NCBI RefSeq assembly: GCF_000829445.1
Contig: NZ_JXRQ01000018.1
Coordinates: forward strand, 62,001-126,000
Length of the DNA stretch: 64,000 bases
Reading direction: 5' to 3'
Source: Jeotgalibacillus alimentarius
Lineage (GTDB): Bacteria; Bacillota; Bacilli; Bacillales; Jeotgalibacillaceae
Shown here: one piece after another, positions 25,989 through 34,953 of the stretch
How the letters are laid out: the number at the start of each line of letters is the position of its first letter
Position numbering within the stretch: the first letter of the stretch is position 1
Notes under the pieces: generated by a model
Databases searched by the model: none
What the model saw: the letters and a program-made list of their open reading frames with translations, nothing else
Told to the model about the DNA's origin: nothing
Position numbers and translations under genes: made by a program

Positions 25989-26750
25989 TTATTTGTCGAT
26001 AAACATTTGTGTCCAGTAGTTGCCGTTTTCTACATAGCCAACACCAATATGAGTATAGGAAGTGCTGAGAATGTTCTGACGGTGTCCTTCACTGTTCATC
26101 CACGCATCAACGACCTGCTGTGGCGTCTGTTGACCCATCGCAATGTTTTCACCTGCTGAACGGTAGTTAATACCATAAGATTTCATCATATCAAATGGTG
26201 ATCCGTATGTTGGGCTTGTATGAGAGAAATATTGATTTCTTGCCATATCAGCAGATTTTTCTTCAGCTACTGCTGACAGCTCAACATCCGCTGACAATGC
26301 CGGTAATCCAGCTTTACTTCTTTCCTGGTTCGTTAATTCAATCACCTGTGCCTCAAAGCTTCCAAGTTCTTGAGGGTGCTCAGAATCCGGGGTTTCTGAT
26401 ACCGTTTCAGGTTCTTTCACTTCTTCAGGTTGTGGAGCCGGTTCTGCTACAGTTACTTCCTCAGGTTGCGCAACAGGTTCAGCTGCTTTATTTTCTTCGG
26501 CAGGCTGTTCAGGTTGAACAGCCTGAGTATCAGCCGGACTTTCTGAAGGTGCGGGTGCAGCAGAAGACTCAGTCTCTTTTTCTACTGTTTTTTCAGGTGA
26601 CTTGTAATGAATCTTAATATCATATTGCTTCATAAAATACTCAAAGCAATCCTGATAGAAATTCTTCTCCCAATTTGCACTCGCTGTACCTGTAGCAGGC
26701 GTTACAAGCGCAAAAACAATGGCTGCTGATGCTAGTACTTTTCCAAACAT
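25989..26750 (-). CDS. Secreted CAP (SCP/PR1) domain protein, YkwD-like
   Basis: A 253-residue exported protein. A signal peptide (1-25, cleavage near ASAN) is followed by a linker rich in Pro, Glu and Ala (about 50-128, repeats of PxQPEE) and a C-terminal CAP domain (about 130-253). CAP signatures seen are LTNQERSKAGLPAL, ADMARNQYFSHTSP, AGENIAMG and NSEGHRQNILS. In Bacillales such proteins are often made during sporulation or attach to the cell surface; the biochemical role is unknown. The linker's low-complexity repeats may expand or shrink. GGAGGGATCTT precedes the ATG. Confidence 0.9.
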   Translation of the reverse strand: MFGKVLASAAIVFALVTPATGTASANWEKNFYQDCFEYFMKQYDIKIHYKSPEKTVEKETESSAAPAPSESPADTQAVQPEQPAEENKAAEPVAQPEEVTVAEPAPQPEEVKEPETVSETPDSEHPQELGSFEAQVIELTNQERSKAGLPALSADVELSAVAEEKSADMARNQYFSHTSPTYGSPFDMMKSYGINYRSAGENIAMGQQTPQQVVDAWMNSEGHRQNILSTSYTHIGVGYVENGNYWTQMFIDK

Positions 26751-27049
26751 AAGATCCCTCCATAAGTGTTTTGTCTTTCGACATTCTCATCTTAACACCG
26801 GTTATGCTGTAACAATCGCGGCAGCATATGGAAGGAGCGTTCGTTAGGAAAATCATTCTAAAATATCATTATTCATTGTCTTGTAAACTGTCATTTTTCT
26901 GATAATATAAGGGTTTTCAATAAAACAGCTTAAATAGAAAGACATGGAAAGTCTGCTAGCTGAAACATCATATCGGAAAACATTACATATATATCGCAGT
27001 TGACAGCATTTGTGAAAGGTTTTTATTTTTCAATTATGACAAGAGGTTT
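26751..27049. other. Intergenic region without a supported gene
   Basis: AT-rich, 299 bases. I see no convincing reading frame with a ribosome site. TGTTACAGCATAACCGGTGTT near the CAP gene start is partly symmetric and could hold that gene's promoter, but no consensus hexamers are clear. Confidence 0.5.
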
Positions 27050-27304
27050 TCATTTGTTAAAAGTCTGCTCATACAACATGCTAATATAATTATTTAATAA
27101 GCGCTGCTGCTCAGATGTTAAGTCTGAATCACTGATTAATTGTCTGGTTATCCTGTATTTTTCTTCGGGACTCCTCCTAAGACGGGGATGTGTATTTTCA
27201 TCTGACAAATCACTGATAATTAATGCATTCATCTGTTTTATTGACTTAACCGGTCTGTTTTTCCACAGTGATGTGTAAAGATTCAGTATTAAATGTTCAG
27301 TCAT
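27050..27304 (-). CDS. Small protein of unknown function (84 aa)
   Basis: I do not recognise this protein. It is 84 residues, charged and predicted to be mostly helical, with no Cys or membrane segment. Its start codon overlaps the stop of the COG0523 GTPase gene (ATGA-type, 4 bases), which strongly suggests translational coupling and a related function, perhaps as a metal-related partner. No terminator is obvious after it. Real gene likely because of the tight overlap and similar codon use. Confidence 0.7.
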   Translation of the reverse strand: MTEHLILNLYTSLWKNRPVKSIKQMNALIISDLSDENTHPRLRRSPEEKYRITRQLISDSDLTSEQQRLLNNYISMLYEQTFNK

Positions 27305-28215
27305 AACTCCAGGCGTTCCAGTTCTTTACTGATCTGCTCCACATTCAGGTTCTCACCAATAACCACAAAGTTAGGTGGCATCTTCATATCCTGTTCAAAG
27401 TAAAGAGGCATGCCGTATGAATATTGAACAAGTGATGGATACTTTTCATTTTTAAATGGAACAAATCCTTTCATACGATACACGGTGGAGGATACCTTCC
27501 TCATCCAATCTTCAAATAACGTTCTTTCAACAGGGTTAGAGAAAGTGTGAACAAGCACATTCAGATTTAATTCTTTATCTGCCCGGATATTAGAGGCCCC
27601 GTCGTAATCTACTGTACTAATGCTTTCAAGTTCAGCAAAATTTATTTTGGCATGCTGTGTCATGAGTATTTTCGAAGAAGTAATAGATTGTAATTCGTTT
27701 AAAATAAAAGGTATCCGGCTTTCACTGATCAAATCAATCTTATTAAGCAGAACGAGGCTTGAAAACCTGATCTGTTCTCTTAAAAGCTGGAGCGCTTGCA
27801 CAGATAAATTCTCCCTGCTCTCCCATTGCATGACATCTACAGTTGTTAAAATCCCTTTGAATTCGAAACGGTCCGCAAATAATGGTGAAAGCACTGAATC
27901 TACTACTTCCACCGGATGCGCAACACCAGTTGTTTCTATAATGAGCGTGTCAAAACCTCCATCAAACAATAGCTGTTGAAGCTGACTTTCAAGTTTATCC
28001 TGAATCGTACAGCAAATACAGCCATCAAGTAATTCAGCTAAGGGTACATCACGATCCACCTCTTCTGAATCAATTGATACTTTCCCTGCTTCGTTCATCA
28101 ATACAGCAGGCTTACGTCCACTTTTTTTCTCATACTGAAGCAGGTTTTTTAACAATGTTGTTTTACCGCTTCCTAAAAATCCTGATAGTAAATAGACTGG
28201 TATATTGTGGTTCAT
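27301..28215 (-). CDS. COG0523 (CobW/P47K-like) metallochaperone GTPase
   Basis: A 304-residue G3E-family GTPase. Walker A is GFLGSGKTTLL (about 12-22), the metal-binding CxCC motif appears as GCICC (about 65-69), the Walker B region is IIETTGVAHP (about 94), and NKID (about 158) gives guanine specificity. The C-terminal CobW_C domain runs from about 215. Such proteins deliver zinc, cobalt or other metals to client proteins; the metal cannot be told from sequence. B. subtilis YciC (ZagA) and YeiR are relatives. No Zur box was found in the short upstream region. Confidence 0.88.
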   Translation of the reverse strand: MNHNIPVYLLSGFLGSGKTTLLKNLLQYEKKSGRKPAVLMNEAGKVSIDSEEVDRDVPLAELLDGCICCTIQDKLESQLQQLLFDGGFDTLIIETTGVAHPVEVVDSVLSPLFADRFEFKGILTTVDVMQWESRENLSVQALQLLREQIRFSSLVLLNKIDLISESRIPFILNELQSITSSKILMTQHAKINFAELESISTVDYDGASNIRADKELNLNVLVHTFSNPVERTLFEDWMRKVSSTVYRMKGFVPFKNEKYPSLVQYSYGMPLYFEQDMKMPPNFVVIGENLNVEQISKELERLEL

Positions 28216-28230
28216 CTACTCTTCCTTTCA

Positions 28231-28264
28231 AAAAAAACCCGGCCGGTAAATGGCCAGGGTTTTT
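28231..28264 (-). terminator. Terminator of the Ctp protease gene
   Basis: ACCC-GGCC...GGCC-GGGT stem with one bulge, followed on the minus strand by a run of eight U. Confidence 0.85.
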
Positions 28265-28276
28265 ATTCCTTTATGA

Positions 28277-29770
28277 TTATGATGCTACATCTACCTGAAT
28301 GTCTGCTTCCTCAATCAAATAGTCAATCGCACTATTCTCCTGAGGGTCATCCTCTTCAAGCTGTTCACGCAGGCTTAACATAATAGATGATGCTGTTTCA
28401 GCATTAATGATCCCTGTAACTTCCAGGTCATTTTGCTCTTGGTAAGTTTCAACAGCTTCAACAGTAGATCCATCGTATAAACCGTCAACATTACCCGGGT
28501 TAATTCCTAAAGCATTCAGCATTTCCTCTGCGGTTTTCACCTGTTCTGAAAGTATAGACTCTTCAAGAGGTGTATCTATATTTAAATATGGCAGAGTTGC
28601 ATAATCCGGCATATCCACTTCAGTAGTTGGCGCTACTCCTTCTTCATGTACCCAGTTATCTTCAGGTGTTAACCAGCGTGCAGTAGTGATCTTCAAATTA
28701 GATGAATCACTGAAATCTTCTGCTGTCTGAACAGTTCCTTTGCCAAATGTATTTTTACCAAACAAAGGAATATCAGCTGTTTCATTGACTGCAGCTGCAA
28801 CGATTTCAGATGCACTTGCACTTCCTTCATCAATCAGTACAGCGGTTGGCACTTCAACTTTATCGCCTTCCTGCGCAGCGATGACCTGCTTATCTCCGTT
28901 ACTCTCTTCAATTTGTACAATCGTTTCACCGGCAGGTACAAATAAATTAGCTATTGAGATTGCCTGTGGCAGAAGTCCACCCGGATTTTGTCTCAGGTCT
29001 AACACTAATGCCTGCATACCCTGTGATTCAAGGTCATTCAGTGCTTCAGTCAGTTCATCAAAAGTCGTTTCAGAAAAACTTGTCAGCTGAACTGTCGCTA
29101 CATTCTGATCATTCATCTCATAGTATACAGTTTCTAATGGAATATCATCCCGTGTGATGGTCAAGTCCATTGTATCCTGATTACCTGGTCTTTGAATGGT
29201 TAATGTTACTTCAGTGCCTTTCTCACCTCTGATCAATAAGACTGCCTCAGAAGCACTCATACCCTGTATACTCTCACCGTCTACAGCAAGAATCTGATCA
29301 TTCGGCTGAATACCGGCTCTTTCTGCAGGTGATCCCTTGATTGGAGACACAACAGTGATCAAGTCGTTCATTGATTGAATTTCTGCACCGATGCCCTGAA
29401 AGCTGGAGGTAATATTTTCATTGAACTGTGCAGTTTCCTCCTGATTCATGTAATCTGAATAAGGATCTCCAAGTGAATCTACCATTCCATTAATAGCCCC
29501 ATTTATCAGATCTTCCTCCGTGTATTCAAGGAAGTAATTTTCCTGTATCTTATCATAGGCTTCATAAAGTTTATTGAATTCAGTTCGTTCCTGCACACCC
29601 ACTGTTACTGCTTTTTCATCTCCAAATGACAGTGCAAAAATGGAAATCCCTGCAGTCGCTAATACAGTGAAAAATAAAAGCATCACGAAATGAAATTTCT
29701 TTATATTTACATAGTTGGACAAGGTCTCTTTTGCTTCTTCCTTCGTCACATTTTGATGCTCATTATCCAT
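28277..29770 (-). CDS. C-terminal processing serine protease (S41), CtpA/CtpB-like
   Basis: A 497-residue membrane-anchored protease. One membrane segment (about 27-48) is followed by an extracytoplasmic part: PDZ domain (about 115-200, GIGAEI...GSPAERAGI), S41 catalytic domain (about 215-395) with the catalytic Ser in GSASASE (about 316) and the Lys in FGKGTVQ (about 343), then a peptidoglycan-binding-like domain (about 415-470, NVDGLYDGSTVEAVETYQ). The architecture matches B. subtilis CtpA (466 aa) more than CtpB, with a longer acidic C-terminus. It probably cleaves C-termini of cell-envelope proteins. ATG with GTGGTGA upstream. Confidence 0.9.
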   Translation of the reverse strand: MDNEHQNVTKEEAKETLSNYVNIKKFHFVMLLFFTVLATAGISIFALSFGDEKAVTVGVQERTEFNKLYEAYDKIQENYFLEYTEEDLINGAINGMVDSLGDPYSDYMNQEETAQFNENITSSFQGIGAEIQSMNDLITVVSPIKGSPAERAGIQPNDQILAVDGESIQGMSASEAVLLIRGEKGTEVTLTIQRPGNQDTMDLTITRDDIPLETVYYEMNDQNVATVQLTSFSETTFDELTEALNDLESQGMQALVLDLRQNPGGLLPQAISIANLFVPAGETIVQIEESNGDKQVIAAQEGDKVEVPTAVLIDEGSASASEIVAAAVNETADIPLFGKNTFGKGTVQTAEDFSDSSNLKITTARWLTPEDNWVHEEGVAPTTEVDMPDYATLPYLNIDTPLEESILSEQVKTAEEMLNALGINPGNVDGLYDGSTVEAVETYQEQNDLEVTGIINAETASSIMLSLREQLEEDDPQENSAIDYLIEEADIQVDVAS

Positions 29771-29908
29771 TTTTTCACCACTTTCTCAACTTACACTTTT
29801 GACAATCTACTTTATCTTAACAGCTTTAAGTATCAAGGAAAAGTAAAATATGAACATTCATCAATATGTCGAAATTAAATATGTACTGATATAGTTAACA
29901 AGAAATAA

Positions 29909-29932
29909 AACCGGCTGCTATAGGCAGCCGGT
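29909..29932 (-). terminator. Terminator of deoD
   Basis: AACCGGCTGC and GCAGCCGGTT form a perfect 10-bp stem with TTTTATTT after it on the minus strand, immediately beyond the deoD stop. Confidence 0.9.
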
Positions 29933-29938
29933 TAACAT

Positions 29939-30643
29939 TTATTCTGCAATCGCTGCGTCTAGAGCAACTACAATCATATCATTGAAAGTAATCTGGCGCT
30001 CTTCTGAAGAAGTCGCTTCACCTGTTAAGATGTGGTCACTTACAGTTAATACAGAAAGTGCTTTTCTCCCATGCTTTGCAGCAAGCGTATAAAGTGCAGA
30101 AGTTTCCATTTCTACAGCTAAAATGCCGTACTGAGCCCATTTTTCGTGCTCTGCATTATCATCATAGAAAATATCAGCTGTAAATACGTTACCCACCTGA
30201 AGGTTAAGACCTTTTTCAAGACCTGCATCATAAGCATTTTTTAATAAGCCAAAGTCAGCTGCAGGTGCATAATCAACACCTTTAAATGTTCTCTGATTCA
30301 TATTGTTATCAGTAGATGCAGTCATGGCAAGAATAACGTCACGGACTTTTACATCTTTCTGGATTGCTCCACATGTACCTACGCGGATCAGGTTTTTCAC
30401 ACCATATTCCTCAATCAGCTCATTTGCATAAATCGAAATTGATGGAACACCCATTCCGGTACCCTGTACGGAAATTTTATGACCTTTATATGTACCTGTA
30501 TAACCGAACATATTTCTCACTTCGTTATAGCAGGTTACATCTTCTAGAAAAGTTTCAGCAATATATTTTGCTCTTAATGGATCACCAGGTAGTAGTACCG
30601 TCTCTGCGATATCACCTTTTTTTGCACCGATATGAATACTCAT
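29939..30643 (-). CDS. deoD: Purine nucleoside phosphorylase (hexameric type)
   Basis: DeoD (234 aa) splits purine nucleosides with phosphate, releasing the base for salvage. Visible motifs: [14 protein letters not shown] (phosphate-binding Arg), GTGMGVPS (about 60-67), RVGTCGAI (about 87-94), VEMETSALY (about 179, ribose-binding Met-Glu) and the catalytic Asp in TVSDHI (about 203). Length is standard. GGGAGG precedes the ATG. It may serve the same salvage network as the purine permease at 8.5 kb. Confidence 0.97.
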   Translation of the reverse strand: MSIHIGAKKGDIAETVLLPGDPLRAKYIAETFLEDVTCYNEVRNMFGYTGTYKGHKISVQGTGMGVPSISIYANELIEEYGVKNLIRVGTCGAIQKDVKVRDVILAMTASTDNNMNQRTFKGVDYAPAADFGLLKNAYDAGLEKGLNLQVGNVFTADIFYDDNAEHEKWAQYGILAVEMETSALYTLAAKHGRKALSVLTVSDHILTGEATSSEERQITFNDMIVVALDAAIAE

Positions 30644-30715
30644 TAATTGTTCCTCCCTTACCTTTATGAAGCCTTATTGTAGCCTTTTTTTATTTAATTA
30701 TCAACTGATTTAATG

Positions 30716-30749
30716 TTTCGGAGTTGCTACTAAGTTTTTTGCTATCTTT
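30716..30749 (-). repeat. 34-bp repeat, copy 1 (end of yozE)
   Basis: The 20-mer TTTCGGAGTTGCTACTAAGT, a 6-base gap and CTATCTTT recur at 36519-36552 with the same spacing: 30 of 34 positions match. Here it covers the yozE stop codon and the bases just after it. See the findings. Confidence 0.85.
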
Positions 30750-30960
30750 TATCGTTTCTATATTCCTCCCAAAGTTCATCAAACGTTACTGCAAGCGAGT
30801 AGTAAATGTCGCTTGTTTCAATGTAGCTGCTGATTTCATCATAATTTTTAGATCTTTTGGGAAAGCTGCTGTCATCATATATTTTATTTGCCAGTTCTTC
30901 TTTTGAATCTCTTGCCACCGGTTCTCTGTATTTAAGTACAAAATGATAAAATGTCTTCAA
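30742..30960 (-). CDS. yozE: YozE-family small protein
   Basis: A 72-residue helical protein of the YozE/UPF0346 family. The signature is at the N-terminus: KTFYHFVLKYREP, then DDSSFPKRSKNYDEISSYIE (about 30-49) and a C-terminal FDELWEEY. The structure of the B. subtilis protein is a SAM-like helical fold; its role is unknown, though DNA binding has been suggested. The start is a TTG with GGGGGTGA 5 bases before it. Its stop codon TAG lies in a repeat shared with thyA. Confidence 0.88.
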   Translation of the reverse strand: MKTFYHFVLKYREPVARDSKEELANKIYDDSSFPKRSKNYDEISSYIETSDIYYSLAVTFDELWEEYRNDKR

Positions 30961-30998
30961 CTGCTCACCCCCTGATAAAAAATCATACCATAAAAAAA

Positions 30999-31023
30999 CT
31001 GCTCTTCAATGCTGAAGAGCAGT
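30999..31023 (-). terminator. Terminator of the glucose EIIA gene
   Basis: ACTGCTCTTC and GAAGAGCAGT form a perfect 10-bp stem with seven U after it on the minus strand. Confidence 0.92.
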
Positions 31024-31030
31024 CATTAGG

Positions 31031-31531
31031 TTATTTAGAAGATACGTTCAGTACTGTATCCTGTCCTGCCTGTACAGAAGATGCAGTCATCTTTTCAATA
31101 CCTGCCAGATCATCACCGTTTGTAACGATCACCGGTGTAATAATGCTTTTTGCTTCTGACCGGACAAGTTCAAGATCAAACGTTACCAGCGGATCACCAA
31201 CATTTACTTTTGATCCTTCAGATACGTGTGCTTCAAATCCATTACCTTCCATTGAAACAGTTTCAAGACCGATATGAATTAAAATTTCAGCCCCATTTTT
31301 TGCTTTAAGCCCAATTGCATGTTTTGTAGGAAATACTTGAACTACTTCTCCGTCAATTGGTGAGACAACTTTGCCATCTGTCGGTTCAATTGCCACTCCA
31401 TCACCCATCATTTTTTGAGAAAATACAGGATCCGGTACTTCATCAAGCGTTAAGAGATTACCTGTCAGTGGAGATTTAATTTCAACATTTTTAGGTACTT
31501 CTTCTTTTTTACCAAATAATTTTTTTAACAT
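31031..31531 (-). CDS. crr: Glucose-type PTS EIIA component
   Basis: A 166-residue soluble EIIA of the glucose family. The phosphorylated His is in EILIHIGLETV (about residue 92), and a second conserved His is in TKHAIGLK (about 77). The N-terminus (GKKEEVPKNVEIKSPLTG) matches B. subtilis YpqE. It accepts phosphate from HPr and passes it to an EIIB domain. No EIIBC partner is nearby, so it probably serves membrane permeases encoded elsewhere that lack their own EIIA. AGGAG precedes the ATG. Confidence 0.93.
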   Translation of the reverse strand: MLKKLFGKKEEVPKNVEIKSPLTGNLLTLDEVPDPVFSQKMMGDGVAIEPTDGKVVSPIDGEVVQVFPTKHAIGLKAKNGAEILIHIGLETVSMEGNGFEAHVSEGSKVNVGDPLVTFDLELVRSEAKSIITPVIVTNGDDLAGIEKMTASSVQAGQDTVLNVSSK

Positions 31532-31625
31532 CTAATCACGCTCCTCATGTATATATAGACAATTTACCATCCCGCTAAACTTTCGCATAAAGCAGTCTAT
31601 CAGATTGTTCATATATTCACAAGTA

Positions 31626-32048
31626 TTATTCCTCAAACAGTTTTTTATATTCCGCATATCCTTCCTGCTCAAGATCCTTATACGGTACAAACCTCATTGC
31701 TGCTGAGTTAATACAATATCTTAGCCCTGAAGGTCCGGGTCCATCATCGAATACATGTCCAAGATGTGCATCTGCTTCATTTGACCTGACCTCAGTCCGG
31801 ATCATGAAGTGGCTCGTATCTTTTTTCTCACTGATTTCACTTTCGTCAATCGGCTTTGTAAAGCTCGGCCATCCGCAACCGGCATCATACTTATCTTTCG
31901 AACTGAATAGTGGTTTCCCTGAAATAATATCCACATAGATACCGTCTCCGAATTCGTCCCAGTATTCATTTTTAAAAGGCGGTTCTGTACCATTATTCTG
32001 TGTGACTTCATATTGCATTTTATTTAACTGATCAAGATTTTTTTTCAT
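31626..32048 (-). CDS. msrB: Peptide-methionine (R)-S-oxide reductase
   Basis: MsrB (140 aa) reduces the R form of oxidised methionine. The catalytic Cys is in [11 protein letters not shown] (about residue 117), and GCGWPSF (about 51-57) is the substrate-binding motif. The two CxxC zinc pairs common in some MsrB proteins are missing; this is normal for many Bacillus members. The start overlaps the msrA stop by 4 bases (ATGA), so both stereospecific reductases are made together. Confidence 0.96.
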   Translation of the reverse strand: MKKNLDQLNKMQYEVTQNNGTEPPFKNEYWDEFGDGIYVDIISGKPLFSSKDKYDAGCGWPSFTKPIDESEISEKKDTSHFMIRTEVRSNEADAHLGHVFDDGPGPSGLRYCINSAAMRFVPYKDLEQEGYAEYKKLFEE

Positions 32049-32581
32049 TTGTTAAACAACTCCTTATTCTGTTCAACCAGTTTTTTTCTGCCTGAGCCTG
32101 TATAGTAAGCCTGATAATGTGCCGGGTTTTTTTGATAATAATTCTGATGAGACTCTTCTGCAGGATAAAATTCTTTGGCCTCAAAAATGTCGGTTACGAT
32201 CGGCTTTTTATATTTGCCACTTTCCTGTAATTCTCTTTTTGATTTCTCAGCCAGCTTTTTCTGTTCATCATTATGAAAGTAGATCGCGGTTTTGTATGAT
32301 TCGCCGCGATCGAAAAACTGACCGCCCCCGTCAGTCGGATCAATTTGTATCCAGAATAGCTCAAGCAGCTTTTCATACGGATACACATCAGGATCAAACT
32401 CGATTTGAACAGCTTCCCGATGTCCGGTTTTTTCACTGCAGACTTCCTCGTAAGTGGGATTCTCTATATGCCCTCCTGTATAACCTGATGTGACTTTATG
32501 AATCCCGGGCTCCTGGTCAAAAGGTTTTACCATACACCAGAAGCACCCTCCTGCAAATGTAGCTTTTTCAGACTGTGTCAT
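32045..32581 (-). CDS. msrA: Peptide-methionine (S)-S-oxide reductase
   Basis: MsrA (178 aa) reduces the S form of oxidised methionine. The catalytic motif GCFWC is at about residues 12-16, followed by [20 protein letters not shown], and [12 protein letters not shown] start it at the ATG at 32579-32581, 8 bases after AGGAG; an ATG two codons upstream is also possible. The order msrA-msrB matches B. subtilis yppP-yppQ. No oxidative-stress operator was recognised upstream. Confidence 0.96.
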   Translation of the reverse strand: MTQSEKATFAGGCFWCMVKPFDQEPGIHKVTSGYTGGHIENPTYEEVCSEKTGHREAVQIEFDPDVYPYEKLLELFWIQIDPTDGGGQFFDRGESYKTAIYFHNDEQKKLAEKSKRELQESGKYKKPIVTDIFEAKEFYPAEESHQNYYQKNPAHYQAYYTGSGRKKLVEQNKELFNK

Positions 32582-32596
32582 ATTCATTCACTCCTA

Positions 32597-33172
32597 TCAT
32601 TGAGGTACATAAATAGAAAAAGATATTTCATCTTCTTCCAGATTAAATTCATTGGTTTTAACATTAAGGCCTTCAGGTACATCAATTTCTGTCACCTGAA
32701 CCACAATCTGCTGGTTCTGGGGTTCCATGACCACCCAGTCGGGAAACTCGTAGGAATCATTGATAAATTTCAACACGCTCGATACCGGAAGATCTATCGC
32801 GCCTAAAGACAGACTTTCCTGCGTTAACAGCAAATTCCCGTTTTCAAGCGCATTTGCTTCAAAAGACATTTGAAAATCAATGGTGGTGCTGAATATTGGA
32901 ATTTCACCATTCAGCTTTACCCTATCATCAAATAGCACTGAATAATCGATAGAACCGCCAAGTTCCTCCTCGATAAACCTGTTCGCCATAATTGTCAAGT
33001 CTTCCCGGTTCGTGATCACTTCGAATTCCGCTCCAGATTCCGGAGGTGCAGAAGGCGTCGCAATGGCCTGTTCACCTTCTACCGGACGCATTAATAAATA
33101 AATCATAATTGCTGCTGTGAGAATTACGATAACCAGTAATCCAAAAAATAAAAACTTCCAGGTGTTTTTCAT
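32597..33172 (-). CDS. ypmS: YpmS-family membrane-anchored protein
   Basis: A 191-residue protein of the DUF2140 family. One N-terminal membrane segment (about 4-26) precedes an extracytoplasmic domain beginning near residue 40. The FEVITNREDLTIMANRFIEEEL segment matches B. subtilis YpmS. Function unknown, but it is almost always coupled to the SGNH hydrolase YpmR, as here (the ATG overlaps the end of ypmR by two bases). AAGGAG lies 9 bases before the chosen ATG. Confidence 0.85.
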   Translation of the reverse strand: MKNTWKFLFFGLLVIVILTAAIMIYLLMRPVEGEQAIATPSAPPESGAEFEVITNREDLTIMANRFIEEELGGSIDYSVLFDDRVKLNGEIPIFSTTIDFQMSFEANALENGNLLLTQESLSLGAIDLPVSSVLKFINDSYEFPDWVVMEPQNQQIVVQVTEIDVPEGLNVKTNEFNLEEDEISFSIYVPQ

Positions 33173-33173
33173 A

Positions 33174-33977
33174 TCACTCATCTCCTTGACTGCTGCCACC
33201 ATCTAGTACTTCAATTACACCCTCTTCAATTCTTTCTGCTATTAAAGAGTATCCGTCGTCATTCGGATGAAAATAATCAGTATGCAGTAGATTTTGATCA
33301 GTCTGTCTGAAAATATCAGCTACTTCTACATATGAAGTATTTTCATAATCATTTAATATAGCCTCTCCTGAAGCATTCCAGGTTTCAACAATCATTTTCA
33401 TTTCTTTAACGTCCGCTGAAAAGATAAAAAAAGGATTATATATACCCATCAAGACAATGGAAATATCCGGATTCAATTCTCTGATATCTGATAAAATCGC
33501 TGCCAGATGTTCTTCATAATTCAACCTGGCACCTTCAAAGTTTTCAAAAGTCATCGAAGGGAAAGTCGACTTTACAACTTTCATCACATCATTACCTCCG
33601 ATCGTAATCACAGCAACATCCGATGAAGCAATGGCAGTCCGGATCTCCTCTTCTTCACTAATTCTTTTTAGAAGCTGATCCGAACGGTTTCCGCGTTTTC
33701 CAAAATTTAAAATATTTACTTCCCCGAATTCTGTTCTCTCTTCCAGGCTGTCCTCAAGAATTGGAACGTAACCGCCTAAGTCCTGGCTGTCGCCAACTCC
33801 CTGTGTTAAGGAATCTCCCAATGAAACAATGTTCAGTGGTTCAGGAAAGAAACCTTCGTCCGGCAGTTTTTTATCTGTTAGTTCTATTTCTCTTTTTTCC
33901 TGCTGGGCAGAACTTAACTGACAGCCGGTCATGATCATAAGTGAGCTGCTGATGACCACAAGTAGTATCTTCTTCAA
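33174..33977 (-). CDS. ypmR: SGNH/GDSL-family lipase-like lipoprotein
   Basis: A 267-residue lipoprotein. The signal peptide MKKILLVVISSSLMIMTGC ends in a lipobox with the lipidated Cys at about residue 19. The SGNH hydrolase blocks are GDSLTQG (Ser), GKRGNRSD (Gly/Asn), TIGGND (Asn) and DYFHPNDDGY (Asp-His). It probably hydrolyses esters at the outer face of the membrane. A GTG three codons upstream is open, but the TTG used here has AGGTGA 5 bases before it. Coupled to ypmS. Confidence 0.9.
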   Translation of the reverse strand: MKKILLVVISSSLMIMTGCQLSSAQQEKREIELTDKKLPDEGFFPEPLNIVSLGDSLTQGVGDSQDLGGYVPILEDSLEERTEFGEVNILNFGKRGNRSDQLLKRISEEEEIRTAIASSDVAVITIGGNDVMKVVKSTFPSMTFENFEGARLNYEEHLAAILSDIRELNPDISIVLMGIYNPFFIFSADVKEMKMIVETWNASGEAILNDYENTSYVEVADIFRQTDQNLLHTDYFHPNDDGYSLIAERIEEGVIEVLDGGSSQGDE

Positions 33978-34065
33978 TTTTTTCACCTGCCTAAATCCTC
34001 TACTTCCATTATATCACCTGGAAATCATGTTCAAACAATTACCTGTTTGGTGGAAGTGCTGAAAA

Positions 34066-34092
34066 AACTGTGCCCGTATGCCGGACACAGTT
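34066..34092 (-). terminator. Terminator of the DegV gene
   Basis: AACTGTG(C)CCG and CGG(A)CACAGTT form a stem of 11 positions with one mismatch, followed by TTTTTTC on the minus strand. Confidence 0.85.
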
Positions 34093-34131
34093 CATCATTC
34101 ATTCATTAAAGTTTTGTATCACTCATGTTAT

Positions 34132-34953
34132 CTATTCGTAATAGTACATAAAGCCGATCGCACCTTTACCTGTATGGGTCGAGATAACAGGAGTCGTTTC
34201 GCTGAGGAATACTTCCTCATTGATTTTACCGGACACTTTTTCTGCAAGGGTCATTCCATCAGCATGCACAATGCTGACCTCTTTAACTTTTTTTCCTCGG
34301 GTGTCCTGCTCGTATTGGGAGATCAGGTATTTCGCAACCTGATTATAATTTCTTGCTTTTGAGACAGGTGTGTATTCTCCACCAGCCAGAGAAGCGATCG
34401 GTTTGATATTCAGGAGTGAACCTAAAAAAGCTCTTCCCTTGCCGATTCTTCCGCCTTTTACAAGATTTTCTAACGTATCAACCACAACAAATAATGAAGA
34501 ATGGCCTTGTACATTTTTAATCAGGCTGACAATCTCTTCTGAACTTTTACCTTCAGAAGCTGCTTTTGCAGATTCAATTACCTGGTAAGCCAGCGCTCTT
34601 GAGATGAATCCTGAATCAATCACAGTCACTTTCGTGTCAGTCAGGTCTGCTGCACTTTCTGCTGATCTGACAGTACCACTCATTTTACCCGTCATATGAA
34701 TTGAGATGACTTCTGAGCCCTCTTCCCCCAATTGATCATACACCTCTTTAAACGCTCCGGCAGATGGCTGTGAACTCTTAGGCAACTCCTTGGAAGACGC
34801 CATTTTCTGCATAAATTCCGATGGAGATATTTCGAACCGGTCCAGATACGATTCTCCATCAATCACTAATGTTAATGGGACAACTGTTATACCATACTTT
34901 TCAATTTCTTCATTTGTTAAATCTGAAGTAGAGTCAGTCACTATTTTAATCAT
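34132..34953 (-). CDS. DegV-family fatty acid-binding protein
   Basis: A 273-residue protein of the DegV/FakB family. The N-terminal IVTDSTSDL (about 4-12), PKSSQPSAGAF (about 58-68), HMTGKMSGT (about 85-93) and the KGGRIGK segment (about 166) are the conserved lipid-binding features. Such proteins present fatty acids to the kinase FakA or act as carriers; FakA is not in the window. It lies in the ypm region like similar B. subtilis genes. GGGG-containing ribosome site precedes the ATG. Confidence 0.93.
   Translation of the reverse strand: MIKIVTDSTSDLTNEEIEKYGITVVPLTLVIDGESYLDRFEISPSEFMQKMASSKELPKSSQPSAGAFKEVYDQLGEEGSEVISIHMTGKMSGTVRSAESAADLTDTKVTVIDSGFISRALAYQVIESAKAASEGKSSEEIVSLIKNVQGHSSLFVVVDTLENLVKGGRIGKGRAFLGSLLNIKPIASLAGGEYTPVSKARNYNQVAKYLISQYEQDTRGKKVKEVSIVHADGMTLAEKVSGKINEEVFLSETTPVISTHTGKGAIGFMYYYE

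Noticed and set aside
26195-26617. 140-codon plus-strand ORF
   Set aside because: Antisense of the CAP gene; the Leu/Gln repeats mirror its Pro/Glu linker.
27000-27028. TTGACA with a 17-base spacer on the plus strand
   Set aside because: The -10 is poor and no plus-strand gene follows; an antisense transcript would need RNA evidence.
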